The notes: generated by a model from the letters alone, not told the origin. 64,000 nt of DNA from Blastomussa wellsi (GCA_947652115.1 OX393561.1:2113318-2177317), one strand, 5' to 3'. Shown: positions 11,801 through 23,498, numbered from the stretch's first letter. Numbers and translations: made by a program.

Positions 11801-14643
11801 GATAATTTGTCTCTGTCCTTTGTGATTGGCCAAAGTAACTGCTTTGGTTGTGGTTTTAGACACTGAAATTGAACTCACTATATTATACAATAATACAGTA
11901 GTAATACATAGTCAGTAATACATTATAACAATTTATTAGCATCTTTGAGGTGATTTTTACATCTTATTTTATTCTAGTCCTGGTAGATTGCCATCATTAA
12001 GGCCAGCAAGAGATTTAACTCTTGGTGCTTCACCAAAACTTCCTTTGAGTGGAACTGCGACAAAGGTGATGAATTCATAAATGTCTCAAACATTTATAAT
12101 TTGTTAATTGAAATAAGACAATGAATCATAGGCTGTATTTCATCTGCATGAAGTTAACTAAGTCTGTTTGTAGAGAGTAAGAGTGACTATACACTTGTTT
12201 GGTATCAGCCCATCATAGTTACTTTGGACACCTTTGATAAACTGACCCTTACTTATTGACACACTGCCTGGTCAAATGTTTTGATGTAGTTAAATGCAAT
12301 TTAACCAAATTAACTACTATATAAGTTAGAGCATTTATATTCGCTTTTGGGTCAGTGGTGTTATGTTATGCATGTGCGTCTGTGCATTCACCTGGTCTGT
12401 GGTTTTTGTTATGATGCACATGCGCTATTGCATCGGTTGTGGGTTTGCGCTTCTGTGCAGTTGGTGGTTTTGGTCTGGTACGCATGGCAGTGCATGCCTC
12501 AAGTTGCCATTGGAATTCCTGGACAGGCAGTGGTCATCCGTTGTCCACATGTGCCTGGGTCCCATGTGCATTCTTTGAGGCAGAGGTCTAGTCAGCACTT
12601 TTTTCCGCCAGGGATAGCTTCAGGACCCTCCCCCCCCACTCCTTCCCTCCCCAAATTCTACTGTTATTTCCGTGCGATGGGTACCCCCTCTTCCCACTGC
12701 CTGGGGGCTCATGGCTGGGTTGCCAGGATTTGCCAGCCATGGGAGCAGTTTCCATCTAGGAGCTCGATGCCAATACTAGAAGCTCCTGGATGTCTGGGGC
12801 ACCCAACCTCCATAGAAATCTCGAGTTCATAATCTAATTGTTTTAGTAAAATTCTTAATATGTCTACTTCAAATAATGATTTCGTATTATATCCGTACAT
12901 ATCAAAAGTAGTATTAAAGTTCACGCTTTAGCGAAATTGTGCGCGGAATTATAAGTCTCTTGAAACTTGAATCCTTGCAGACAGGCATCAATTTATTTAT
13001 TAATTTTGAAGTTTTAAAAGCCGTGTAATGGTAAATGTGCTTCTTTGGTTATTCCCCGAAATTAAATAACCGGTGTATTTCTAATCCTTCCTCCAAAACT
13101 TCACAGAAATGAGCAAACACCCTCATTTTTCAGACCTCCTGCCACTGCACACTAATGGCTGATAGTATGCGAGTAGAATTCTACTCATTAGAATTAGTGT
13201 ATGTGCTTATCTTAATATCTCCTCTTTTTACAGAGAACATTTACTCCAAACATTCCCTCCAGGAGGATCAAACAAGAGTAAGGAACTTCACTACTTCGCC
13301 TCGTGTGTACATTGCATTTTTGGTGAAAATCTTTGTCATAACAACAAAACCAAATCAGTTTGAATTTGTGCAACAGGTCACAGCGACAAAATGAACGAAA
13401 AAAGCATTGTTGTGTACACACGAGGCGACAAACTTGTTGCAGAAACTTGTTGCAGCAATTTGTCACCCTGTGTGTTCCAGCCTTTATATACAAAAATGCG
13501 TATTTATTTTCTGGTGTTTTGTCAAGGTTTATGTTGTCCTTGACAAATCACAACCTACATAATTGACTGGGCACAAACGCATGAAATGCAGGGAGCATAA
13601 GTGGTAGATCTGATACAGTAAATATGTGAGTGGGATATTACATGTACATTGAGACATTCTGTACTGAGCAACCGTTCAAAACATTCTGTAATAAACAAAT
13701 GAGAAGTTTTCCAACTAAAGGTTTCCAAAGTTGTCTAAGGCCCGGGTCAAACGCTGTACTTTACATGATCCGAACCTAATGACAGTTTGGGTTGACTCAA
13801 ATAATTAAAAGAACGCCTGTTTGAGTCAAACGTCGAACTTATTCAGCCATACCGAACTGTTACACCAAACAAATAACAAGAGCGGTCTTGTTGGTCAGTG
13901 GTTTTTCAAGGTAAAGTCAAAATGGCGCCTTTTGACTATGGTTATGCATTTGGTTCGGCTCACGTGAAGATCGGCATTTGACCCAAAGTCGGTCTCCAGG
14001 CGTTATTCACGTCTGGGCAGGCATGAAGAACGCCTCAGGTGCCCCAAATAGAATCAGTCGAACTCAATTGGGTCAAACGCCCAACTTCATGAGTCTAACT
14101 GGTTGAATTGGGTTCGGCTAATGTGAAGTACCGGTACAGCATTTGACCCGGGGCAAAGATTGTCCTCACCTGTGACTGAATTTTTCCTTGGGAAACTTAG
14201 TCAGTCAAGGCTGTAATATTTCAAATTTTGTTAGCTGGGCACAAGAAATTGACCCGGTGTGAGCATGCATGAGATTGAAGTTTACAACCCACAGGTGTGA
14301 GACTCATGCCCGAGGTGTAAGAAATGGCAGTTATACAAATGTAGTAGTGAACCCTCCATAATACTGGTATGATGTAGGAATTTATAGGCCTCTAAATTTG
14401 AAAATAACAAGGCTATTTACCTGTAACTTTATGGTTTATAATATAATTTGGTTTTATGAACTGGGTTGATAATGTCAGTTGGCCACCGTAAAGAGATTCA
14501 AGAGCTGACGTTTAGAGCGTTAGCCCTTCGTTGGAGCGAATTCAATGAAGGGCTAACGCTCGAAACGTCAGCAGTTGAATCTCTTTACGGTGGCCAATTA
14601 ACATTATCAACCCAGTTGATAAAACCAAATTATATTGTTATAC

Positions 14644-14688
<45 letters not shown>

Positions 14689-17600
14689 CTATTCATTTAT
14701 GGTTTATAAGTTTAGTTTTGCTTACTTGGTAGTACAAGTTATGAAGGATTTTTTTAATATCTTAGGCCAAAAGATGAAGCCTCTCCAACACCAAGGGTAA
14801 GAAATTAAAGACAGGCACCTAAATGGTTTAGACTTTCATCAGAGGCACAATTTTCTTTATGAAAGCATGAGATACATATGAAAGCTTCATTCTTGCACTC
14901 CAATCTCTATTTCATACACCTTTTGTGTATTCCAAAAGAACATAACTTCTAAATAAGCAACTGAACTATTGAAACTATCGGTTTGCTGCTAAAGCAGGTT
15001 TTTACCCAACATATCAAGTCACAACTCTTACAGATAAGCTTTTCTACAAGTTCAAGTTCCATTGTTCGAGTCCAACTTCTTCCTGAGTTTTCAATCAAGG
15101 CCATATTAATTTTTACAAATTTAATATGACCAGAACCCTAAAACCCAAACAGTGTAATCAGATTTGAAAAATTTAAGCCTTGTTCTAAATGAGCGGGGCA
15201 CTGGGAAAGAATATTAACTCTGTCGCCGGAAAGAGCATTCACACATTAGTATGTTTATTACATTTGAGTGTTATTGGGTTAAACGCAAAGATGTAGTACG
15301 CTTCTGAAAATCTAATACCATATTTGAGAAACCTTGATGTCCTTCCAATCCATTCTAAACTCTCTTGCTTGAGGGTTTTCTAAGACCTACCATTGACTTC
15401 CCTTTACTCCAATCACGCTCAAATTTCAGAATCTGACTAAGGCTTGGATGCTCTTTCATGTGGTAGGATTCAGTTTTGGCAGTGTTGCAGTTCTCGTAAG
15501 CTTAGAAGTAATTCTACTGGTAGCAGTTGGTATTGTTTTAGGGGCTTTGCCCATTGTTCCTGTTTGCTTTTTTTGGTTTCATGCAGGGTATTCACACCCA
15601 GTCCTCTGCTCATTTAGAACATGGCTAATAGATTAAGAAAGTCTGCATGCTAATTGTGGCATATAAGAATGATTGTTGTTCACAGCATCGTGGAGAGAGA
15701 ACAAGGCAAGATGGGGCAAGGGGCAGAGGGCGTGGAGAGGGCCGAGGAAGGGGCAGAGGGGATAGGGGCAAGCCAAACATCATCCAGGCCTCATCAATCT
15801 TTTCCATGGGAGTGGGACCTGTTGAAAAGCAAAGAATTGGTAAGGATAAAATTACTAATGGTAAATTAAGGGGGATACCATAATCACAAAACAGTTGCTA
15901 TCAATGATTTCTAACCATCATAATATCTTGGGTTCCCTTTCAATCCTGGAAATAGTTTATTGTGAACAATGCTTGTTCTGTTGGAGGCTGCTTTCACTTT
16001 TGGCAGTTGTCACCATATTTGGAAAGAACTATGTGACCAGAACACAGAAACACTAAAAACTTGCAGAGCTTACATCTTTCTCGGGTGAAACCAAAGCCAA
16101 CTGTGATGTCATAAAAGTTTTTGTGACATCATAACATTTGCAATATTATGAATTTCAGCAAATCCATACAACAGTTGTTACATCTGAATGCACTCTATCC
16201 ATTGGTTTTGGTTTCATCCAAGAAAGATATAAACTGTTTAAGTTTTTTAGCGTTCCTGTGTTCTAATCCCAGGATTGATGGGGAACCCAAGATAATGATG
16301 GCTAGGAGTCATCCATAGCAACCATTTTGTAGTTAGGGGTCTTCACCCTTAAGCTTTATAAGAATTTTTGAGTTCTTTGCTCCTTAGAAGCCATTTTATT
16401 ACTAAGTAAACATAGTTTTCAGGTTACAGATACAAAGCTCTTTACATGCATGATATTATGGTCAATATATTTTGAATTTAAATTAAATTAAATAATGTAA
16501 ATAAGTGTTTTAAGTTAACAATTTGGCTGAAAAGCCCTGTTGAAGGGAGTCTCGATAAAGTATGTACACTATGTACTGCATGTAATTTACTACTAGTAGG
16601 TGTTTTTCATGTCCAGTTTTGTTAATTGTTTTTTGTTTGAAAAAACAAATAAGCCAAAATATAATAGAATTTTTTTAAAACAACTTTAGTCTACTTCTAG
16701 TTAGCTTAACTTTGTTCTTTTCTATGTTTGTGTGCATGTGTCTACGTCTTCTTGTTTTGTGTCCCTTACCTTGACATGTTAAATAGCTTTTCTTTTAACT
16801 GGCTGCCTGGCATTTTTGTTATTTTGGGTGGCCAGCACCCTTATCATTTTTATCTTTCCTTTGATATATCATTGTAAATTTATTTTCTTTTCTAACCATG
16901 GGGTGAAATAAAGTTGTTGTTGTTGAAGTGCAACATACAAATAACAGTTTGTGGACATTTTATTAGTTGTTGGTTGTATGGTCTTAGTTTTTACTTTCTG
17001 TCTAAAACCAGGACAATTAAGTTCCATTCCAAGCTATGGTTCATCAGCAGGAAAAGACAGTGCCACTGGAGTAAATATTAAGAAAGAAAGGTACTGTTTA
17101 CGCATAATAACAAATGAAACAATAACAAGTTTCCTTTTTCTTGTTAATTAAAATCAAGTACATTGTTAGAACCTTTAAGGTGGCTCAAAACAGTTTCCAG
17201 CAATTTTCAGCACCTCAACTTTAACACAATGTTTGCGTGAACATCCTCAAAAGGCTTTACTTTTTCCAACTTATTTTTGCTTTTGCTTTACATTTTTGTA
17301 GAGGTGATGAGGGCAGTGAGCAAGAATCAGAAAGGGTTCTTAAGATGTTGCAGACAAGTGTAAGTTTTAACCATGTTTCTGACTCAGCATTGGTTTGAGA
17401 GTTGTAAGATGTAAAGCCCTTCAGGAATAATGGCAACATTAAAAGGAATTAAACCCTTCCTAAATAAATTTCAGGCTTGAATCAACTGCAAAAAATCAAA
17501 TAAATGCTGGCTTCATCAGGCCAAGTTTGGAAAATGCATAACAACATGAGGAAAAAACTGATCCTTTCTTTGTAGTTATGCCCATGTCATTATCTTGCTA

Positions 17601-20600
17601 GTTGTTTTAACCCAAGTTAAAGGAGCTGTGTCACAATATTGAGATATTCTTTGTGACGAACCAAATTCCCCTTAAAATGTAGGAAACCTAGGGGGGCATA
17701 CATCTGTACTTTGTAATTTCATCACGAGAAAAAATAATAAAACACAAAATAATAATAATAATAATAGTTTACTAAGGAAGAAAAACAACAAAGAAGTGAT
17801 ACTAAACCAAAAAGGAACAAGGATGGATAAGATTGAGACGGGTGACAAATGACAATTTTGAAAAATTTAGGCTAAATTTTTCAAAAGGCACAAACCATGA
17901 CGTAGCTCCTTTAAGTAATCAGGAGAGAAAGAGGTCAAAGAGCTTAAGAGACTGAAACATCAATGTCATGGCAACTAGGGAGATATTGATGGAGATGTGG
18001 AGAGTGCAGCTGGAGTCATGCCTGTACAGTTACCATTATCTTTTCATGCTCTAAGAATGAAGGAGAAGGAGGCTGAATGTGCTGCAGTGGAGGTTGATAT
18101 GAAAGGTGCAAATTTTATTTTTTTTGGTACAGTTGTCTGCAAGTGGAAGTAAATGGATCTGTATTACATTGTAGTGCCCGTTATGTAGTGAAATTTGTTG
18201 AGATCGTGTGAAATTGGTGAAATTTCTTTAATTTGGTAGTGAAAAGTGAACCCATGGATGTGGACACGGTTGATTCTGACAAAGCTGTGCCAGTGGAAAC
18301 AGTTAAGAAACCAGTAAAGCAAGTACCTGTGAAAAAAGAAGTGGTAGATGAAGTGACTCTTTCTAATCTCTTATCAGCAACATCAGTGGTATGGATGTGA
18401 TTATAATATGTGTGTAGTTTCACGGTTATTATTATACATTGTAGTTGCCATCTGTCTTCTCACTGGCTAAAAGCCTACAGTTAATTTTGGGAAACAGTGC
18501 AACCTACAGATTATTCACTAATCTGTAGGTTGTGCACACAATGCATGATTTCCAAGAGCAATGTCAAGTTCACAGACAGCAAAGTAAGAACATGGCTTGT
18601 TGGAAAATAAACTGTGTTCGGTGCGATAATGTGTTTGTCGTTATTTTCTTTAAAATAATCTATAATAAAACAATTTTTAGATAAGGTTTTTGTGATATCC
18701 AGAAAAATCAAGGTCTCGGTTCGTGTTATCAGCCTTCGGCTTTGGCTGATAACACTTACGTCGACCTTTATTATTCCGGATATCAAAAATACCTCATCCA
18801 ATAATTGTTTATTATGTATGTGATGTGGCATATTTTAGGGGTTAGAATTTGTGGTTTAATAGTGCCACTGGGGTGATTAAACTGTGAATGAATGTAGCAT
18901 AAGAGTTTGTCCATTTACTTTTCTGAGCATCACTGCAGCATAAAAATGAGACAGGAACTATTTGTCAAAGTACAAGCTATTCAACAAATTCATGACCTCC
19001 CAGATACCTGTTGGGTGCTCTAACCCACTGGGCTATGGAGAACCTTTGGTAAGCTAGGCCATTTACTAGGTTCATTTGTGAACTCATGACCTCCCAGATA
19101 CCTGTTGGGTGCTCCAACCCACTGGGCTATGGAGAACCTTTGGTACACTAGGCCATTTACTAGGTTCATTTGTGAACTCATGACCTCCCAGATACCTGTT
19201 GGGTGCTCTAACCCACTGGGCTGTGGAGAACCTTTGGTAAGCTAGGCCATTTACTAGGTTCATTTGTGAACTCATGACCTCCCAGATACCTGTTGGGTGC
19301 TCTAACCCACTGGGCTATGGAGAACCTTTGGTAAGCTAGGCCATTTACTAGGTTCATTTGTGAACTCATGACCTCCCAGATACCTGTTGGGTGCTCCAAC
19401 CCACTGGGCTATGGAGAACCTTTGGTAAGCTAGGCCATTTACTAGGTTCATTTGTGTCCTGCATACTTCTTCATTTATGTAGAATCAGCAATGTCGATTG
19501 CATCATGAGTGTGATGAGTAATAAACTGCTCTGTATCTTGAGTGTTTTCTGGGTTAGACTTGGTATGTCTTGGGTTAAAAATACTATATTCAAGCCTAAC
19601 CACAAAACAAGGTTATCTATCCACTATCCACTACGTTTGGTCTTCCCGATTTACAGGTGTCTGACTGCGTGGAAAATTTTGCATGACAAATTTTTCTCTT
19701 TTTTTGTAGGGAGAGCAGAAATTGTTATTTTTCCAGTTTCCTGATGTATTGCCTATCAAGAAAGCTTCAGGTAATCCAGAGGAGTCTATGCCTGTAGAGG
19801 AACCATCCGATGAACAGGCAGCTACAGTAGAAAAGGTTTGTTTTGTAAGCACGCTCTGAATCGGTTTAACTCTGCTGTGTAGTTGATAGTATTCAGAGAT
19901 CGGGGTGGGGTGGTGGGGAGGGGGGGGGGTACGATGATGGCGTAGTGGCAAGAGTGGTCGCTTCCCACCAATGTGGCCCATGTTTGATTCCAGTGCCATA
20001 GATACGTGGGTTGAGTTTGTTGCTGGTTCAGATGGTTCTTCTCCGTTTTCCCTCCTTCCTCAAAACCCAGTAATTACAATTCGACCTGACATGACAAGCT
20101 TCCTTTCTAAAGTTTGCATAGTCGTTGAGTTTCAGATTAGCTTATAGACAACTTATTTCTCGACCAGTTCTTTGTGAACTCTTTCTGATTCTCGAGATAC
20201 CAAACATACGTCTAAAGTTACATTGTAGGCAAGATAAAGCTTGTAACAGATCCTCGTAAGACTTCAGTTTGCACCGTTCGCACTCGGACTGCTCAGGCTG
20301 ACTGAACGTGAGCGCATTCTTCAAGACGAGTAAAAATGTAAATAACAGGCATCGCTTCCCCTTTGAGGATAACTGTTTGTATTTTGATTTTCTGTTTCAG
20401 CTCAAGAAAGCCAAAAAACTGTCACTCAAAGATGCTTCCGAAGGTTTCATTGGCAAACTTCAAGTACTTAGGTCTGGTAAAGCAAGGTATGAAAAACAGC
20501 ATGCACTTTCTCTTTCTTAGAGCGGTTTTCATATCAGTGTCATTAGTAAAGCGCGTTTGCTTTGGTTTTGCATTAGTACACTCAGTGATTAGTCTAAAAA

Positions 20601-21569
20601 AACTTGTGCCACTTTCTCATCCAACCAGAAGAAAAACCAAAACCAATGACTGACTTGCACAAGTTTACCCGCGCTTCACGGCAGCTTCATCTACTTGATC
20701 GCGTCTTTTGATTGGTTCAATGGAATGTCCTTGTGATAGGCTGGCGAAGGGCTAGCGTGCATACGTTCATTTTGGAATTACCACACTCGGTTGAAAACTA
20801 CAAGATTTTGCATTTTAAAACTCGCTCACTTGCATGTAATCTTCTTGGTTCCCCACGGCACATAAGGATTCTACAAACGAGCTCCATTATCGTTATTGCC
20901 AGTATTCTACCACAGGCCATGTTTTTTAGTTCTGTGTATCAGCACCACTTTTCCTTTCCACAGCACCGTTATGAGTAAGACTAAAATTTGCCTGTTAGAC
21001 CCCCTCTGTACAAGAATCTGTTTAGCCTAAAATTTCAAACAGGTTCTTATATTCTGAATCAAAGGTAAAAATTCACTAGTTTGGGATAATACACTGTTAA
21101 TGCTGTGAAAGCATGTAATGTTATCTACAAAGGTAAGATTTTCACATGGCCATTTATTTGCTAAGCACTAAATAAATACTTTTTATGCTAATTTTATGTA
21201 CGGAATAGGCTGAAAACCACTACATTTGAAAGCTTAACTGAAAATAATTTCTTAAGAAAATAAGAACCCATTTAAGAACCGAAGTAGCCTAAATGTTTGT
21301 TATATACCCTTTATGTAAGAACCTGTTTAGCCTAACTTCTGAAAATGCAGGTTCTTACTCACAGGTTTTTACTGTATGTCAAGATTACAATTAAATTATT
21401 ACGTCACAAAATTGCTGTAAATTTAACTAGTTACCTTTGTGGTTATAATATAACTCTTTGTATAGCGTATGTTTTTTGGACTAATTAACAATTATTCCAC
21501 GAGCGCGCGTTGGATATGAGATGGTAGATAGCCAACGAGGCGCGTAGCGCCTAGTTGGCTATAACCATT

Positions 21570-21621
<52 letters not shown>

Positions 21622-23300
21622 AATATTGTACAAAATATTCACGCATACACGTACCTTTTTGGTAGGTCAATGGTATATGAGCTCATCTCAACCAATCAAA
21701 ACTCAGGAAATGCAATATACCATAGCTAGTTTTTAATAATTATTAATATACAAGATACTTTTTTATTCTCGAGCAATTGCCGGGGCAGTTTGGGCCCCAA
21801 GCTTTGACGGCTTACGTGTCAAGATTACAATTAAATTATTATGTAGCAATGATATAAATTCAGTACTAAAATGAAACTAGTTATATTTATAACATAGCAA
21901 AGCTCTTTGAAAAGTGTAAGTTTATTTTGATTTAATTGTTGACATTGATATCAAATAAGGAGATTAGACTGAATTTTTTGGGCTGACTTTTTAAATTCTG
22001 GACACTATCAAACCATGACGAACAATTTCAACTGAAATCGATTTGAAATGACAAAACTAATTACGTAGTTTGAATTCATCCGATTAGACCAACCATGTAC
22101 TGACTGGTGATGTTCTATTAAGGTTGTTACTAGGTGATGTGTCGCTTGATGTTACCATGGGAACACCATGTGGCTTTTTACAGGTTAGCGTGGAATAGTA
22201 ACAGCTCAAGGCCTCTCTCCACCGCAGAGTCTTCGGGGAGGGGGAGAATCTTTCTTCCTTCCCAGCATCCACCGCGAACTCTGAATTCCTCCTCCCCAGC
22301 CTCCACGCGCTTTCTTTTCACCTCTCCCTATTCCCCTTCCCGAAAATGAAAGAGGCCTCTGAGGAGGAGAGAGGATCAAGGCTGCAATATTAGACAAAAA
22401 TAGTTGACATATGTATGATTGCAGCGAAGGAAGAAGCAAACTGCAACAAGAAACTCCAAGAAGCAAACTGCAATATGGATAGGGGAAAGGCCTCAAAATA
22501 ATGGGAAAATGGTTGAAATGAGGCTGTAATACTTAATTGGAGAAAAAGAACAGAGCAATATATTATAAAAAGGAAAAAATCCAAAGCGAAAGTCGTCGAA
22601 CGATGGCAGACTTTTCCACCATGCTCAGCAACGTCAAGTACACTGTTAAGGCGGTGGCAAACGAGGATACATTGTTGCTCGTGACGTTTCCTCGCGTGCG
22701 CATTTGTTTCGGACAAAAAATGTTTCCAAATAAAATCAGAAACATTTTTTGTGTCTCGGACACACAATTTGTGTCCGCAACAATGTTTCGCACGCGAGCA
22801 AACGGAGAAACATTTTTGTCCACAACAATGTGTCCTTGTTTGCCGCCGCCTTTAGACTTGTTCCTCGAATCTTTTACAGATCAATCGCCCGCCTCTCGTT
22901 TTTGAAGTAAGATAACATGCCGGACTGCCCCAGATTGACTCCTAGCGCTGACAACAAACAAGCAAAACAATTTTGTCTTGGGCTACGTCGACGCTATGAG
23001 CCGGATAAATTTGAAAACGCAACATAAAACGCCGTTTTTGATCAGCGAAAACGGAACTTTTTGAAAACGCTCTCCAAATTGGATAAATTTGAAAATGCTG
23101 GCTAGGTGTGTTAGCGTGGAAAGGCAAAAACGAAACTTTTTGAAAAACGTTGTATTACAACAGTCGAATTGACGTGGCTCAGGTAGTGTGTGCATGCTCT
23201 AGTCTGTTTTCAAGCGTTTTTGGCTGGGACGCGTTTCAATATAGAAACAACTTGAAAACGGTATGGTGTGGACAGAAAACATTTTATCCGTGTCCGCCGC

Positions 23301-23337
<37 letters not shown>

Positions 23338-23498
23338 ATTCAGCCATTGTATTTTTAAGTGGAACAGTTTTTTTTTTTCGTTCATAGGATGTTGTAGCTG
23401 TTCACACTGAAGACAGTCGGTCAGAGATGATCTGTCTTGGGCATGTGAATCACCGCTTGATATGCACACCTGACTTTGAAAAACTTCTTTCAACATAA
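8899..23498 (+). CDS. POLR3D: DNA-directed RNA polymerase III subunit RPC4, 14 exons
   Basis: RPC4 (C53 in yeast) is the Pol III subunit that works with RPC5 in initiation and termination/reinitiation on tRNA and 5S genes. Exons: 8899-8974, 10017-10053, 11978-12065, 13234-13277, 14766-14796, 15686-15839, 17012-17090, 17302-17359, 17979-18105, 18240-18388, 19710-19835, 20401-20486, 22123-22183 and 23388-23498. They total 1227 nt (408 aa plus stop), close to the ~398 aa of the human protein. Landmarks in order are TPLLGAR (exon 1), PGRLPSLRP then DLTLG (exon 3), RTFTPNIPSRRIK (exon 4), an RG-rich tract then IIQASSIF (exon 6), VMPVQLPL (exon 9), KLLFFQFPDVLP (exon 11), LLLGDVSLDVTMGTPCGFLQ (exon 13) and LGHVNHRLICTPDF (exon 14). 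The end of exon 1 is uncertain: a second in-phase donor lies 12 nt downstream. Exon 2 is assigned from phase and its pyrimidine tract, not from similarity. I saw no canonical AATAAA close after the stop. Confidence 0.92.
10337..11023. mobile_element. Element with long imperfect terminal inverted repeats (TTTTAAAGTGCCTAT ends)
   Basis: The left end TTTTAAAGTGCCTATAACCC is mirrored by a right end near 11000-11023. The arms also share an AAAATTTTT-rich block and a TTTTTATGAATTTT block that pairs with AAAATTCATAAAAAA. The interior has no intact ORF. The element at 61314 has the same AAAGTGCCTAT terminus. It lies in intron 2 of POLR3D. Confidence 0.6.
11031..11106 (-). repeat. tRNA-derived SINE head
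   Basis: On the minus strand it reads as a tRNA-like unit: TTAGCTCAGTTGGTAGAGC (D arm, A box), later AGTTCGAACCTC (B box-like), and pairing ends GACCGG/CCGGTC. The anticodon stem does not pair, so I call it a SINE head and not a functional tRNA. Confidence 0.6.
11588..11876. mobile_element. MITE family B, copy 1
   Basis: The left terminus TAGAGCAGTTTTCAATCGAG and the right terminus with TTGAACTCAC are degenerate inverted repeats. The interior TTTGTGATTGGCCAAAGTAA block is shared with the copy at 50841-51068, and the ACCAAAACCAAT block with the copy at 20518-20799. There is no ORF. Confidence 0.6.
12347..12840. other. Intronic sequence with spurious open frames
   Basis: An open frame of 161 codons covers GT-rich and C-rich low-complexity sequence in POLR3D intron 3. 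It shows no splice context, domain or family resemblance. I regard it as non-coding. Confidence 0.55.
13737..14154. mobile_element. MITE-like element with ~30-bp terminal inverted repeats
   Basis: The left end AAGGCCCGGGTCAAACGCTG is mirrored by the right end CAGCATTTGACCCGGGGC. Just inside them, TACTTTACATGA pairs with TAATGTGAAGTA. The interior repeats GTCAAACG-type words. It is about 418 bp, non-coding, in POLR3D intron 4. Confidence 0.7.
14441..14695 (-). mobile_element. Foldback element family C, copy 1, with 13-bp target duplication
   Basis: A palindrome with ~85-bp arms (14441-14529 and 14546-14634) is followed by a non-palindromic 60-bp tail holding CCGACGCAGCACCACAG and the hairpin GTTTCTTTAGAAAC. 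TTTATGGTTTATA occurs on both sides (14428-14440 and 14696-14708), a direct target-site duplication. A second copy is at 63361-63580. Read on the minus strand, the element begins within a few bases of a consensus 5' splice donor, GTAAGT. It lies in POLR3D intron 4, antisense to that gene. Confidence 0.8.
15686..15839 (+). other. POLR3D: POLR3D exon 6, RG-rich low-complexity tract
   Basis: Residues 93-143 of the predicted protein. The first half is an arginine/glycine tract with repeated GRGR and RGRG units. It is followed by a conserved NIIQASSIFSMGVGP segment, which corresponds to the human RPC4 stretch after its own short RG run. The tract is more extended than I recall for human RPC4. RG-rich tracts are typical arginine-methylation and RNA-contact segments, but that role is inferred here. 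Confidence 0.7.
16700..16926 (+). mobile_element. LINE 3' tail ending in (GTT)n
   Basis: The segment ends in GAAATAAAGTTGTTGTTGTTG, the typical 3' end of L2-like LINEs where a polyadenylation-like signal is followed by a short microsatellite. It is mirrored in type by the minus-strand LINE at 33005-33745, which ends in the same repeat. There is no intact ORF. It lies in POLR3D intron 6. Confidence 0.5.
17618..17914. mobile_element. MITE-like element with TTAAAGGAGCT termini
   Basis: The left end TTAAAGGAGCTGTGTCA is mirrored by the right end TGACGTAGCTCCTTTAA. The interior is A+T-rich with an (AAT)n run at 17750-17765. It is about 297 bp, non-coding, in POLR3D intron 8. Confidence 0.65.
18499..18537. 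other. Perfect hairpin
   Basis: GCAACCTACAGATTA and its reverse complement surround a short spacer near 18516-18520. A second hairpin with GTTATCAGCC and GGCTGATAAC lies at 18727-18756. Both are in POLR3D intron 10 and probably mark decayed mobile-element ends. Confidence 0.5.
18991..19456. repeat. Tandem array, five copies of a 94-bp unit with tRNA-like core
   Basis: CATGACCTCCCAGATACC recurs at 18991, 19085, 19179, 19273 and 19367, exactly 94 bp apart each time, with only a few substitutions between units. On the minus strand each unit contains ATAGCCCAGTGGGTTAGAGC, which resembles a tRNA D arm/A box, so the unit probably arose from a SINE. The array lies in POLR3D intron 10. Open frames on the minus strand here are products of the repeat. 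Confidence 0.85.
19920..20075 (+). repeat. tRNA-derived SINE, copy 1
   Basis: It shares GTCGCTTCCCACCAATGTGG, a following TTTGATTCCA-type B box and a GGTTGAGTTTGTTGCTGGTTC block with the longer copy at 54140-54435. It lies in POLR3D intron 11 and is non-coding. Confidence 0.6.
20518..20799. mobile_element. MITE family B, copy 2
   Basis: The left terminus TAGAGCGGTTTTCATATCAG pairs with the right-end TTGAAAAC. The interior ACCAAAACCAATGA block is shared with copy 1. It begins about 30 bp after POLR3D exon 12. Confidence 0.6.
20995..21375. repeat. Element with repeated GTTTAGCCTAA / AGGTTCTTA words
   Basis: AAGAATCTGTTTAGCCTAA and AAGAACCTGTTTAGCCTAA, with their inverted partners around AGGTTCTTA, recur at both ends and inside. 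This suggests a non-autonomous element with internally repeated subterminal motifs. There is no ORF. Confidence 0.45.
21488..21740. mobile_element. Foldback element family D, copy 1
   Basis: The palindromic arms 21488-21540 and 21553-21602 carry ATTATTCCACGAGCGCGCG, TTGGATATGA and TAGCCAAC, mirrored across a GGCGCGTAGCGCC centre. A conserved tail follows with GTACCTTTTTGGTAGGTCAATGG-type sequence and ends at CTAGTTTTTAATAAT. A near-identical copy is at 49849-50130. Both lie in introns of plus-strand genes and in the same orientation. Confidence 0.75.
22646..22855. mobile_element. Palindromic MITE with ~30-bp terminal inverted repeats
   Basis: The left end TTAAGGCGGTGGCAAACGAG is mirrored by the right end ending TTGCCGCCGCCTTTA. 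The interior is also largely self-complementary around CGTTTCCTCGCG and AAAAATGTTTC. The minus- and plus-strand open frames here are products of the palindrome. Confidence 0.65.
22980..23335. mobile_element. MITE with GGCTACGTC termini
   Basis: The left end GGGCTACGTCGACGCTATGA, then GCCGGATAA, is mirrored by TTATCCGGCTTAGTGTGGAC and GTAGCC at the right. The interior has repeated TTTGAAAACGC-like words. It lies immediately before the last POLR3D exon. Confidence 0.7.

Noticed and set aside
12347..12832. 161-codon plus-strand open frame
   Set aside because: Low-complexity GT- and C-rich intronic sequence of POLR3D with no recognisable family.
14441..14640. Hammerhead ribozyme in foldback family C
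   Set aside because: A GGGC/GCTC stem followed by GAAA is present, but the CUGANGA core is not intact in this copy and is absent from the other, so the palindrome explains the pairing.
18991..19456. CRISPR-like array
   Set aside because: The units are continuous 94-bp tandem repeats without unique spacers, in an animal intron.
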